DNA of 47,967 bases, taken from contig CAMCWM010000017.1 of assembly GCA_945882215.1 (NCBI GenBank), forward strand, positions 1 to 47,967, written 5' to 3'. The position numbers and the translations under genes were made by a program. Positions 1-6,715 of this stretch are shown here, one piece after another (the stretch's first letter is position 1; the number at the start of each line of letters is the position of its first letter). Under the pieces are notes generated by a model. It saw nothing but the letters and a program-made list of their open reading frames with translations. It did not search any database and was not told the DNA's origin. Origin of the DNA: Akkermansia muciniphila (GTDB lineage: Bacteria > Verrucomicrobiota > Verrucomicrobiia > Verrucomicrobiales > Verrucomicrobiaceae).

Positions 1-543
1 GCCCAGCTTGGACAGGTTGAAGCCTCCATCAATCGCCGAATTGATCGTCGCCGTCAGACCGCCGGCCACATTGAAGTCAGAGTTTGCCGCCATCTGCAAT
101 ATCCCGCCGGTCAGCGTCACCACCCCCTCCTCAAACGTCAGCCCGCCAATGCTTTGCGTCCCGCTCACCGTCACCGTGTATAAATTCGTCGCGTTTGTGC
201 CAGCGCCAAACACCAGCGTGTCCCCACCCGACCACGCCGCAATGGCTCCTCCGCCCGCACCAGTTGAATCGGTGTTGAAAAAGGTGTTGGTGCCATCCCA
301 ATCTCCTGTGGCGGCCCCTGAACCCGACGCGCCCGCCGTGGTGCCATTGATGTCCCAATAAACCACCGCCCCCTGCAACGGCTGGCCGATCTGCCAGATG
401 ACCATCAAGGTCGTAAGAAATGTGGCGATGGAAGTCCGATAGGCGCGGATCTGCGTCAACATGAAGGCGTTGGGTGAAATATTAGGGAGGATCGTCAGAC
501 TAACAAAATTTCGTTTTTCAAGCCATGCAATTATTTGTTTCAT
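1..543 (-). CDS. Autotransporter-associated beta-strand repeat protein, N-terminal part (cut by window edge)
   Basis: Reading leftward from an ATG at 543, the frame is open for 181 codons to the window edge. A hydrophobic stretch at about residues 35-55 (IATFLTTLMVIWQ) precedes a Gly/Thr/Asn-rich passage beginning VVYWDINGTTAG. This is followed by GDWDGTNTFFN, IAAWSGGDTLVFGAG and GGLTFEEGVVTLTGG. That alternation is typical of the autotransporter-associated beta-strand repeat, found in very large surface or secreted proteins of Verrucomicrobiota. An internal ATG at 462 would put the hydrophobic stretch closer to the N-terminus as a conventional signal peptide and may be the true start. Most of the protein lies outside the window, so its domain order and any C-terminal anchor are unknown. 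The family call is fairly firm; the start is not. Confidence 0.75.
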   Translation of the reverse strand, partial: MKQIIAWLEKRNFVSLTILPNISPNAFMLTQIRAYRTSIATFLTTLMVIWQIGQPLQGAVVYWDINGTTAGASGSGAATGDWDGTNTFFNTDSTGAGGGAIAAWSGGDTLVFGAGTNATNLYTVTVSGTQSIGGLTFEEGVVTLTGGILQMAANSDFNVAGGLTATINSAIDGGFNLSKLG

Positions 544-649
544 GCAAGAATATTTTGTCACGGGACGGTGACACAAACTGGTTGCAGCGAAGCTTGTCGC
601 ACTTTGATCATCGCAAGAAGCCTCCTTCCTCCCCGTTTCAGGCGCCTCC

Positions 650-2167
650 ATGAGACTTCCGACACGCCTTCTCACCGCTGCCATCTTCGCCGCCTCGTTT
701 CTTCACGCCGCCCCGCGTCCGAACGTCCTCTTCATGATGGCGGACGATTTGAACAACTCCCTCGGCTGCTACGGCCATCCGCTCGTCAAAACACCGAACC
801 TCGACAAACTCGCCGCACGCGGCGTCCGCTTTCAAAACGCCGCCTGCCAGTTCCCGCTTTGCGGTCCCAGCCGGAACTCAATCCTCACCGGTCTTTACCC
901 TAACAGCACCGGAATCCTTACCAATTCCCAGCTTTTCCGCCAGACAATCCCCAACCACATCAGCCTGCCGCAGGCCTTCCGGCGCGACGGCTACTTCGCC
1001 GCCCGCATCGGCAAGCTCTACCACTACGGCGTCCCCAACTCCATCGGCACCAACGGCCACGACGACCCCGCCTCCTGGGAACTCGAACTCAACCCCGCCG
1101 GCTGCGACCGCCTTCTCGAGCATTCAAACATCTTCTCCCTCATCCCCGGCAACTTCGGCGGCACCTTGAGCTGGTACGCCTCCCCTCGCCCCGATGAACA
1201 ACACACCGACGGCCTCCAGGCCAAGGACGCCGAGTGGGTGCTCGAACGCTGCGCCCGCGACAAAGACCGCCCCTTCTTCCTCGCCCTCGGCTTCTTCCGC
1301 CCGCACACGCCGTATGTCTCGCCCGAGAAGTGGTTCCAAGGCTACCCCGAAGCCGACATGCCCGTCGTTCAAGGCGTGAAGGAAGACCAGGCCGATCTCC
1401 CTGCCCCCGCCCTCGGCAGCTACAAAAAGGAACAGGACAAACTCACCGACGACCTCCGCCGTCAGGCCGTGCAGGCCTACTTCGCCTCCATCAGCTTCAT
1501 GGACGCCCAGGCTGGCAAAGTCCTCGATGCACTCGACCGCCTCGGCCTCGCTGACAACACCATCGTCGTCTTCACCAGCGACCACGGCTATCACCTCGGC
1601 GAGCACGGTCTCTGGCAAAAACAAAGCATCTTCGAGGAAAGCGCCCGCGTCCCCCTGCTCATCGCCGGTCCCGGTGCCAAAAAAGGCGCAGTCGCCAACA
1701 CCCCTGTCGGCCTCATCGACCTCTACCCCACGCTCGCCGAACTCTGCAGCGTCAGAGCACCCGAAAATCTCCAAGGCCAGAGCCTCGCCCCGATCCTCAA
1801 AGACCCCGACGCCAAAGGCCGCGGTTGGGTGCTCAGTCAAGTCGTCCGCGGCGGCGGCTTCAAGCGCCAGGGTGCCAGCGCCGCCACCGGTGATAACGGC
1901 AAACGCATCTTTGGCTACGCCCTGCGCACCGACCGCTGGCGCTACACCGAATGGGACGAAGGCAAAGCCGGCAAAGAACTCTACGACCACGAAAAGGACC
2001 CCAAAGAATTAACCAATCTCGCCGACAAACCCGAACACGCCGACGCTCAGTCCAAACTCGCCGACCAACTCCACGCCGCCGTCAAAACCACCTTCCCTGC
2101 CAACGGCGAAACCCCCAAAATCCCCGAGGGCAATGTTATGTACTCCCCCCAGCTCGTTGATCCGTAA
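650..2167 (+). CDS. Secreted sulfatase (iduronate-2-sulfatase/choline-sulfatase-like)
   Basis: A 505-residue family S1 sulfatase that should hydrolyse sulfate esters, probably on polysaccharides, outside the cytoplasm. A signal peptide (about residues 1-21, ending FLHAA) leads into the metal-binding start PNVLFMMADD. The formylglycine signature is CGPSR at residues 71-75, with Cys71 the residue oxidised by formylglycine-generating enzyme. Further on, TSDHGYHLGEHGLW supplies the conserved Asp-His pair, and the FEESARVPLLIAGPG stretch is characteristic of iduronate-2-sulfatase-like members. Length is normal for the family. The next sulfatase starts about 70 bases downstream on the same strand, so the two are probably co-expressed. 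The substrate cannot be read from the sequence. No formylglycine-generating enzyme gene is in this window. Confidence 0.93.
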   Translation: MRLPTRLLTAAIFAASFLHAAPRPNVLFMMADDLNNSLGCYGHPLVKTPNLDKLAARGVRFQNAACQFPLCGPSRNSILTGLYPNSTGILTNSQLFRQTIPNHISLPQAFRRDGYFAARIGKLYHYGVPNSIGTNGHDDPASWELELNPAGCDRLLEHSNIFSLIPGNFGGTLSWYASPRPDEQHTDGLQAKDAEWVLERCARDKDRPFFLALGFFRPHTPYVSPEKWFQGYPEADMPVVQGVKEDQADLPAPALGSYKKEQDKLTDDLRRQAVQAYFASISFMDAQAGKVLDALDRLGLADNTIVVFTSDHGYHLGEHGLWQKQSIFEESARVPLLIAGPGAKKGAVANTPVGLIDLYPTLAELCSVRAPENLQGQSLAPILKDPDAKGRGWVLSQVVRGGGFKRQGASAATGDNGKRIFGYALRTDRWRYTEWDEGKAGKELYDHEKDPKELTNLADKPEHADAQSKLADQLHAAVKTTFPANGETPKIPEGNVMYSPQLVDP

Positions 2168-2236
2168 AGGATAGGTCAGCCGCTTTTGTCCCGCCGCACC
2201 TCGGTCAATTCCACCACCCGGCTGCCTCACGAAGCC

Positions 2237-3826
2237 ATGAAATCCCTCCTCGCCCTCCTGCTTTCGTCATTCTGCATTGCTTCGCTGCGCTCACTCCTTC
2301 GGAGCAGCACACGCTTCGCGGTGCTGGCTGTCTCGCTTTGCTCGGCTCTGCATTCGTCATTCGCTGCTCCGCTGCGTCCCAACATCATCCTCATCAACAT
2401 CGACGACCTCGGTTACGCCGACATCAGTCCCTTCGGCGGCAAAGTGCCCACGCCGCAGCTTGATCGCATGGCGAAGGAAGGCATGAAGCTCACCAGCCAC
2501 TATGCCGCGCCTGTGTGCTCGCCCTCACGCGCTGCCATGATGACCGGCTGCTATCCCAAACGCGTGCTGCCGATTCCCGGAGTGCTGTTTCCGGCGGCCG
2601 CAGTCGGCTTGAATCCCAATCAAACCACCGTCGCCGAAATTCTCAAAGGCACCGGTTATGCCACCGCCTGCATCGGCAAATGGCATCTCGGAGACCAGCC
2701 CGAGTTTCTCCCCACCGCGCAGGGTTTCGACAGCTATCTGGGCATCCCCTATTCCAACGACATGGGACCGCGCAGCGAAGGCTCCAAGAGCAATCCCGAC
2801 AAACCCATCCCGCCGGAAAAGGAAGTCGCCAAGAAAGGCGTCGATCCCAAACAATACGGCGGCGATGAAACCGGCCTCAAAGGTGCCTCGCAGCCACCCC
2901 TGCCCCTGCTCGATGGTGGCAACGTCGTCGAGCGCGTCAAAGCCGCCGAGCATCACACCTTCACCCGCCGTTACACCGAGCGTGCTGTGAAATTCATCCG
3001 CGAGAACCAGCAGAAGCCCTTCTTCCTCTACCTCCCGCACAACGCCGTCCACTTCCCGCTTTACCCGCATCAGGACTACATCGGCAAATCCGGCATCAGC
3101 CTGCAAAAAGACTGGGTGCTCGAAGTGGATTGGTCTGTCGGACAGGTGCTCGACACGCTGCGCGAACTGAAGCTCGATCAAAACACCCTCGTCATCTTTA
3201 CCAGCGACAACGGCGGCCCGCTTCAGCAAGGCGCCGACAACACCCCGTTTCGCGGCGGTAAAGGCAGCACGCTCGAAGGCGGCATGCGCGTCTGCACCAT
3301 CGCCTGGTGGCCCGGAAAAGTCGCCGCAGACTCCGAAACCAAGGCCATCACCTCCCACATGGACTGGCTGCCCACCTTTGCCTCTCTGGCAGGGGCCACC
3401 GTGCCGCCCGCAGTCGGCCAAAAGCGTCCGAATGACGACATCACCAAGCCCATCGATGGCATCGACATCTCCTCTCTCCTCCTCGGCAAACCCGGCGTGT
3501 TCAAGCCGCGCGGCACCTTCTTTTACTACCACGGTTTCAACCTCCAGGCCGTCCGCTCCGGCCCCTGGAAGCTCCACCTCGCCAAGGGTGAGCTCTATAA
3601 CCTTGATGCCGACATCGGCGAAGCCAAAGACGTCGCCGCGCAGCATCCCGATCAGCTCACCAAGCTCCGCCAGCTCGCTGAAGCCATGAAAGCCGATCTC
3701 GGCGACAAAACCAAGGACGCCCCCGGTGTGCGCGAACTCGGTCGCGTGGCCAATCCGCAACCGCTCATCGCTCCCGACGGCACCGTGCGTGCCGGTTTCG
3801 ACAAGATCGCCAAGTCACTCCCTTAA
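2237..3826 (+). CDS. Secreted arylsulfatase with unusually long, repeat-bearing signal region
   Basis: A family S1 sulfatase of 529 residues from the ATG at 2237. This start is preferred over an upstream TTG at 2186 because it opens directly onto a hydrophobic signal core (KSLLALLLSSFC). The mature part begins RPNIILINIDDLGYAD (metal ligands). It has the formylglycine motif CSPSR at residues 94-98 and later FTSDNGGP with the conserved Asp-Asn. The region before the mature start is about 45 residues long and carries an Arg/Ser-rich insert (ASLRSLLRSSTR) between two hydrophobic halves, encoded by a repeat-like insert at 2271-2354. A lectin-like protein gene follows 74 bases downstream. Substrate is unknown. 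The enzyme call is firm; whether the odd signal region still exports the protein is uncertain. Confidence 0.92.
   Translation: MKSLLALLLSSFCIASLRSLLRSSTRFAVLAVSLCSALHSSFAAPLRPNIILINIDDLGYADISPFGGKVPTPQLDRMAKEGMKLTSHYAAPVCSPSRAAMMTGCYPKRVLPIPGVLFPAAAVGLNPNQTTVAEILKGTGYATACIGKWHLGDQPEFLPTAQGFDSYLGIPYSNDMGPRSEGSKSNPDKPIPPEKEVAKKGVDPKQYGGDETGLKGASQPPLPLLDGGNVVERVKAAEHHTFTRRYTERAVKFIRENQQKPFFLYLPHNAVHFPLYPHQDYIGKSGISLQKDWVLEVDWSVGQVLDTLRELKLDQNTLVIFTSDNGGPLQQGADNTPFRGGKGSTLEGGMRVCTIAWWPGKVAADSETKAITSHMDWLPTFASLAGATVPPAVGQKRPNDDITKPIDGIDISSLLLGKPGVFKPRGTFFYYHGFNLQAVRSGPWKLHLAKGELYNLDADIGEAKDVAAQHPDQLTKLRQLAEAMKADLGDKTKDAPGVRELGRVANPQPLIAPDGTVRAGFDKIAKSLP
2271..2354 (+). repeat. Palindrome-rich insert inside a signal-peptide coding region
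   Basis: The word TCTGCATT occurs at 2271-2278 and again at 2347-2354. Heptamer words CGTCATT and CTGCATT lie on both sides in opposite order. The DNA between holds small inverted repeats, including CTCC-TTC-GGAG and AGCAC...GTGCT. The two copies are 76 bases apart, so this is not a simple in-frame duplication, yet the sulfatase frame stays open. Compared with the sulfatase signal at 18653 (SSFLILHSSFSA), this looks like an ancestral SSFCIALHSSFAA interrupted by a short repetitive element. That origin is inference. Confidence 0.45.
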
Positions 3827-3890
3827 CCGGTTAAGAGTTACGGGTTAAAAGTTATGGGACCGCATAACTCATCACTCATAACCCCTCACC
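3822..3890. repeat. Heptamer-periodic inverted repeat (GTTA type), sulfatase 3' end
   Basis: A perfect 14-base palindrome at 3822-3835 (CTTAACCGGTTAAG) covers the sulfatase stop codon. It runs into four consecutive 7-mers starting with GTTA at 3830, 3837, 3844 and 3851. After a five-base spacer (3858-3862) four 7-mers of roughly complementary sequence follow (CATAACT, CATCACT, CATAACC, CCTCACC; 3863-3890). The arms can pair imperfectly into a long hairpin. It may act as a terminator or mRNA-stabilising structure between the two co-oriented genes. A second element with the same heptamer grammar lies at 34850-34907. Confidence 0.7.
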
Positions 3891-3900
3891 ATTCCCTTCG

Positions 3901-4482
3901 ATGAAATCCCTTCTCTTCCTCCTCTTCACCACCGCAGCCCTCGCCGCCGACGCTCCATTGCTCAAAGACGATTTTTCCGCACCCAAGCTCGAAACACGCC
4001 GCGCCTCACGCGGCGACTGGAAATTCGCTGACAACACCGCCACCTGCACGCAGGACGACGAACTCTACAAGAAGCACAAGGATCACGGCCCCATCATCTT
4101 CTACGACCTCGCCTACACCGACGCGACCATCCGCTTCGCCTTCAAGCCGGACGCCAGCACCAAAAGCGTCGTCTTCACCAACAATGGCGACGGCCACATC
4201 TTCCGCATCGTCTTCAGCCAGACCGGTGCAAGCATCCGCGCCTTCCCACCCGGCGACAAAGACCACAAGTCCATCGCCCTCGGCACCGAACCCACGCTCA
4301 AGCTCAAACCCGGCGAGTGGACCAACATCAGCGTCGAACTCCGCGGCCCCAAAGCCACCGTCAAAGTCGGCGAGTTCAGCAAGACCTACGAGCACGCCTC
4401 CATCGCACGCGCCAAGACCAATCTCAGCGTTGGTTTCTCCTTCGGCACGGTCAGCGTGAAGGATGTGGTGGTGGAGAAGTGA
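3901..4482 (+). CDS. Secreted lectin-like protein related to DUF1080 proteins
   Basis: A 193-residue protein with a clear signal peptide (MKSLLFLLFTTAALAADA). It is followed by one beta-rich domain: LLKDDFSAPKLETRR, then DWKFADNTATCTQDDELYK, FYDLAYTDATIRFAFKPD, and a late GEWTNISVELRGPKATVKVGEF. This order resembles the concanavalin-like fold of DUF1080 (3-keto-disaccharide hydrolase-type) proteins common in Verrucomicrobiota and Planctomycetota. It is probably a paralogue of the protein at 36062, which shares the length class and the 'weigh the sample, then strand pairs' layout. It follows two sulfatases on the same strand, which fits a role with secreted polysaccharide. No catalytic residues can be assigned, so carbohydrate binding is as likely as hydrolysis. 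Confidence 0.7.
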   Translation: MKSLLFLLFTTAALAADAPLLKDDFSAPKLETRRASRGDWKFADNTATCTQDDELYKKHKDHGPIIFYDLAYTDATIRFAFKPDASTKSVVFTNNGDGHIFRIVFSQTGASIRAFPPGDKDHKSIALGTEPTLKLKPGEWTNISVELRGPKATVKVGEFSKTYEHASIARAKTNLSVGFSFGTVSVKDVVVEK

Positions 4483-4520
4483 TGCGGAGCGTGGACGCCC
4501 TCGTCCGCATCAACATCTTC

Positions 4521-4778
4521 AAACCCAACGGGTTTGCGTCTTGCAGCCCAAGGGTGCCGAGCCTCGGCGAGGCTCCCTTGGGATCATCACGCCCATTCAC
4601 ACCCAAGTCATCGGACCGCAACGCGGTCCCGTCAGCCGTCGCTATGTCACTGGCCCACTCGAGTGACGGAACCTCGTTGGGGTTCATGAACCAACGAAGA
4701 ATGGCTGCCACATTCCCCAGGGAGCACTCGCCAAGGCTCGGCACCCTGGGGCTGTCTTACGGAAGGCCGTTGGCCTTC
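4521..4778. repeat. Intergenic cluster of seven hairpins
   Basis: The gap of about 300 bases between convergent genes holds no gene but is packed with inverted repeats. Three are six- or seven-base stems around AAC or GTT: AAACCC-AAC-GGGTTT (4521-4535), GGACCGC-AAC-GCGGTCC (4613-4629) and GAAGGCC-GTT-GGCCTTC (4762-4778). A compound hairpin CCCAAGGG...CCCTTGGG encloses GAGCCTC-GGC-GAGGCTC (4547-4582). A near-identical element lies in inverted orientation at 4715-4751 (CCCCAGGG...CCCTGGGG). CACTCGAGTG (4656-4665) and TCGTTGG...CCAACGA around TTCATGAA (4674-4697) complete the set. The stems differ while the loops recur, so most are not copies of one sequence. Confidence 0.8.
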
Positions 4779-4780
4779 GG

Positions 4781-5245
4781 TCAAAGCCCGCCCAGCTTGC
4801 AAATGCGCTCCCAGTGCTTCGGCTCCACGGGCGTGATGGAAAGCCGGTTCCCACGTCGCAAAATCAGCATGTCCGCCAGCTTCAGGTCCGCGCGCAGCAT
4901 GTCGAGCGTCACGAAGGTTTTGAAGTCCGCCTCCCACTTCACATCCACCATCAGCCAGCGCGGCTCCTCGCGCTTGCTGCCCGCGTCGAAATACTCCGAC
5001 GACGGATCAAACTGCGTGTGGTCGGGATAGGCCTCCTTCACGATCTTCACCACGCCCGCAATGCCCGGCACGTCGCAACTGGAGTGATAAAAGAACCCCA
5101 GATCGCCCACCGCCATCTGATCCCGCATCATGTTCCGCACCTGATAATTCCGCACCCCGTTCCACGGCTCCGTTTTCTTCGGCCGCGTTTTCAAATGCTC
5201 GAAGGAAAAGACATCAGGTTCGGATTTGAGAAGCCAGTGGTTCAT
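4781..5245 (-). CDS. EVE domain protein (PUA-like fold)
   Basis: A 154-residue stand-alone EVE domain, the usual length. It begins MNHWLLKSEPDVFSFEHL, the family's hallmark 'W-x-K-S-E-P' opening. It continues with TEPWNGVRNYQVRNMMRDQM, a FFYHSSCDVPGIAGVVKIVKEAYPD core and a closing LSITPVEPKHWERI. EVE domains share the PUA/YTH/ASCH-type fold and are thought to bind modified bases in nucleic acid; human THYN1 is a homologue. The gene lies 19 bases downstream of the D-serine dehydratase-like gene on the same strand, so the two are probably co-transcribed. In other bacteria EVE domains are sometimes associated with restriction systems, but no nuclease is adjacent here, so a housekeeping role is more likely. 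Confidence 0.92.
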   Translation of the reverse strand: MNHWLLKSEPDVFSFEHLKTRPKKTEPWNGVRNYQVRNMMRDQMAVGDLGFFYHSSCDVPGIAGVVKIVKEAYPDHTQFDPSSEYFDAGSKREEPRWLMVDVKWEADFKTFVTLDMLRADLKLADMLILRRGNRLSITPVEPKHWERICKLGGL

Positions 5246-5264
5246 GGGATTGAGTTGTTCTTTC

Positions 5265-6377
5265 TCACACCGTGATCAGCCGGTTCCGCGCCGTGATCGG
5301 CCAACGCTCGGTCGTTTTGCCGACTTCGATGACGTAAGCCTCGCCATGCATCGAAACGGTCGGACAGACGTGGCGTGGGATGCCGTGGAGTGCTTGGCCG
5401 ATGGTGAATTCGTGGGCGCGATCGGTTTCGAGCACGAGATGCTCCTCGCTCTGCATCACGGCGACGGCATCCGGCAGTTCCTCGAAGCGGACGCGGGGAT
5501 GCGGGTTCTCAGGGGCGACGGATTTGTGGCCGAGATCGAGCGTGATGCGGTTCGTGCCCGGCTTGCTGATGACGCGGGCCAGCAGCACGGCAGCGGGCAG
5601 GAAGGGCAGATCGGCGGGGTATTTGTCTCCATAACCAAAATCCCACAGCACGGTGGTGCCGGGGCTGAGGGTGCGGTCGTCATATCCCGCATGGATGCCG
5701 AACGTCGGTGAGCCACCGGCGACGAGTTCCTTCACGACGATGCCCTCGCCCTGCAAACGGCAGCGAAACTGCAGCACCGGCTCAAACGCGGCATCACAGC
5801 GCTCGCGACGCACATCAAGGCTTTCGTCATGAATGTGGCCGTCGTAGGCGTGGAGACCGCGGAACTGGAGTCGCGGCGTGTCCTTGATGACATGCGCCAG
5901 CATCGCGGCCGCATCACCGGGCACGATGCCGGTGCGGGCCATGCCGCAGTCGAAATCCAGGTAAACACCGAGGGTGACGTTGTGCTGCTGCGCGGCGGTG
6001 GCGAGAAAGCCGATCGTCTCCTCGGCATCGGCGATGCTGGAGAACTGCGTTTCGGGAAATTTGACCGCGAGTTCGGCCAGACGATGCGCATTGATGCCGA
6101 CGCAGGGCATGGCGAGCAGCACATCGGTGGCACCGACGGCGGCGCACATTTCTGTTTCAGCGATGGTGGAGGTCTTGAACTTCGTGATGCCAAGTTTGAT
6201 CTGCATCGCGATGACCTCCGCAGTCTTGTGCGTCTTCACATGCGGGCGCAGGCGTTTCGCATTGCCCGCGATCTTGAGCATGAGCTGCAGATTGTGCTCG
6301 ATGCGGCTGCGGTAGAACAGCAGCGCGGGGGAAGGGATGTCAGCTTCGTTTTCGACGTGGAACCAGGCAGGATGCAT
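5265..6377 (-). CDS. PLP-dependent D-serine dehydratase-like enzyme (fold type III)
   Basis: A 370-residue enzyme of the alanine-racemase-fold family that includes D-threonine aldolase and the zinc-dependent D-serine dehydratase (DSD1). The N-terminal TIM barrel carries RPHVKTHK with the probable PLP lysine at residue 48, and the barrel strand GVYLDFDCGMARTG. The C-terminal beta domain has HVC at residues 336-338. As recalled, DSD1-type dehydratases bind zinc through a His-x-Cys pair whereas D-threonine aldolases use His-x-Asp, so the motif favours D-serine to pyruvate and ammonia. Length is typical and the protein has no signal peptide, so it should act in the cytoplasm. A tiny lipoprotein gene lies upstream and the EVE gene downstream on the same strand. 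The exact substrate is inference. Confidence 0.85.
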   Translation of the reverse strand: MHPAWFHVENEADIPSPALLFYRSRIEHNLQLMLKIAGNAKRLRPHVKTHKTAEVIAMQIKLGITKFKTSTIAETEMCAAVGATDVLLAMPCVGINAHRLAELAVKFPETQFSSIADAEETIGFLATAAQQHNVTLGVYLDFDCGMARTGIVPGDAAAMLAHVIKDTPRLQFRGLHAYDGHIHDESLDVRRERCDAAFEPVLQFRCRLQGEGIVVKELVAGGSPTFGIHAGYDDRTLSPGTTVLWDFGYGDKYPADLPFLPAAVLLARVISKPGTNRITLDLGHKSVAPENPHPRVRFEELPDAVAVMQSEEHLVLETDRAHEFTIGQALHGIPRHVCPTVSMHGEAYVIEVGKTTERWPITARNRLITV

Positions 6378-6433
6378 GGCGCATCGTGGCGAGCACCGCT
6401 GGCGTGGTCAAATGCGGGCGTGATGCAGATTTG

Positions 6434-6450
6434 AGCGCCAGACTGGCGCT
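6434..6450. terminator. Perfect palindrome at the end of the mini-lipoprotein gene
   Basis: AGCGCCAG-A-CTGGCGCT forms an eight-base stem around one base and overlaps the stop codon of the leftward mini-lipoprotein gene (6449-6451). No T-run follows on either strand, so if it terminates transcription it is not a classical intrinsic terminator. It may equally be a member of the palindromic repeat family seen elsewhere in the window. Confidence 0.4.
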
Positions 6451-6589
6451 AGCTGTTCTTGGGCTGCCAATCACCTTCGCGGTAGTCGAGCTGCTTTTTG
6501 TCGTCCGGCTCAAGATCCACGGGTTGAAACCCGGAACAACCGGCGAGCATTCCAACGGCGACAGCAAGAATAAACAGGTTCGGCTTCAT
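6449..6589 (-). CDS. 46-residue lipoprotein
   Basis: A short frame from an ATG at 6589 encodes MKPNLFILAVAVGMLAGCSG followed by FQPVDLEPDD and KKQLDYREGDWQPKNS. The lipobox LAGC gives a lipid-attachment Cys at residue 18. The mature tail is only about 29 residues, acidic then basic, with an aromatic end. Entericidin-like or small envelope-anchor lipoproteins have this general design, but no family match is claimed. The gene is on the same strand as the D-serine dehydratase-like gene, with about 70 bases between them. A CGGGTT-GA-AACCCG palindrome (6520-6533) sits inside the codons just after the lipobox. No strong ribosome-binding site is visible. The textbook lipoprotein signal supports it being a real gene. 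Confidence 0.6.
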   Translation of the reverse strand: MKPNLFILAVAVGMLAGCSGFQPVDLEPDDKKQLDYREGDWQPKNS

Positions 6590-6639
6590 GAACGGAAGCT
6601 GCGGCTTCCTTCGGGAAGGAGCAAGCGGACAAATGGACT

Positions 6640-6658
6640 GGATGAAATACCTTCATCC
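6640..6658. promoter_or_regulatory. Hairpin in the divergent region before the lactonase gene
   Basis: GGATGAA (6640-6646) and TTCATCC (6652-6658) form a seven-base stem with a five-base loop, about 57 bases before the lactonase ATG and on the far side of the divergent mini-lipoprotein start. It could lie in the lactonase leader or serve as a binding palindrome. No clear promoter boxes could be fixed next to it. Confidence 0.35.
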
Positions 6659-6715
6659 GATGACTCACAGTGCAGGCTTGACCGCGCTGCCACACACCGT
6701 CAGCATCAGAGCACC

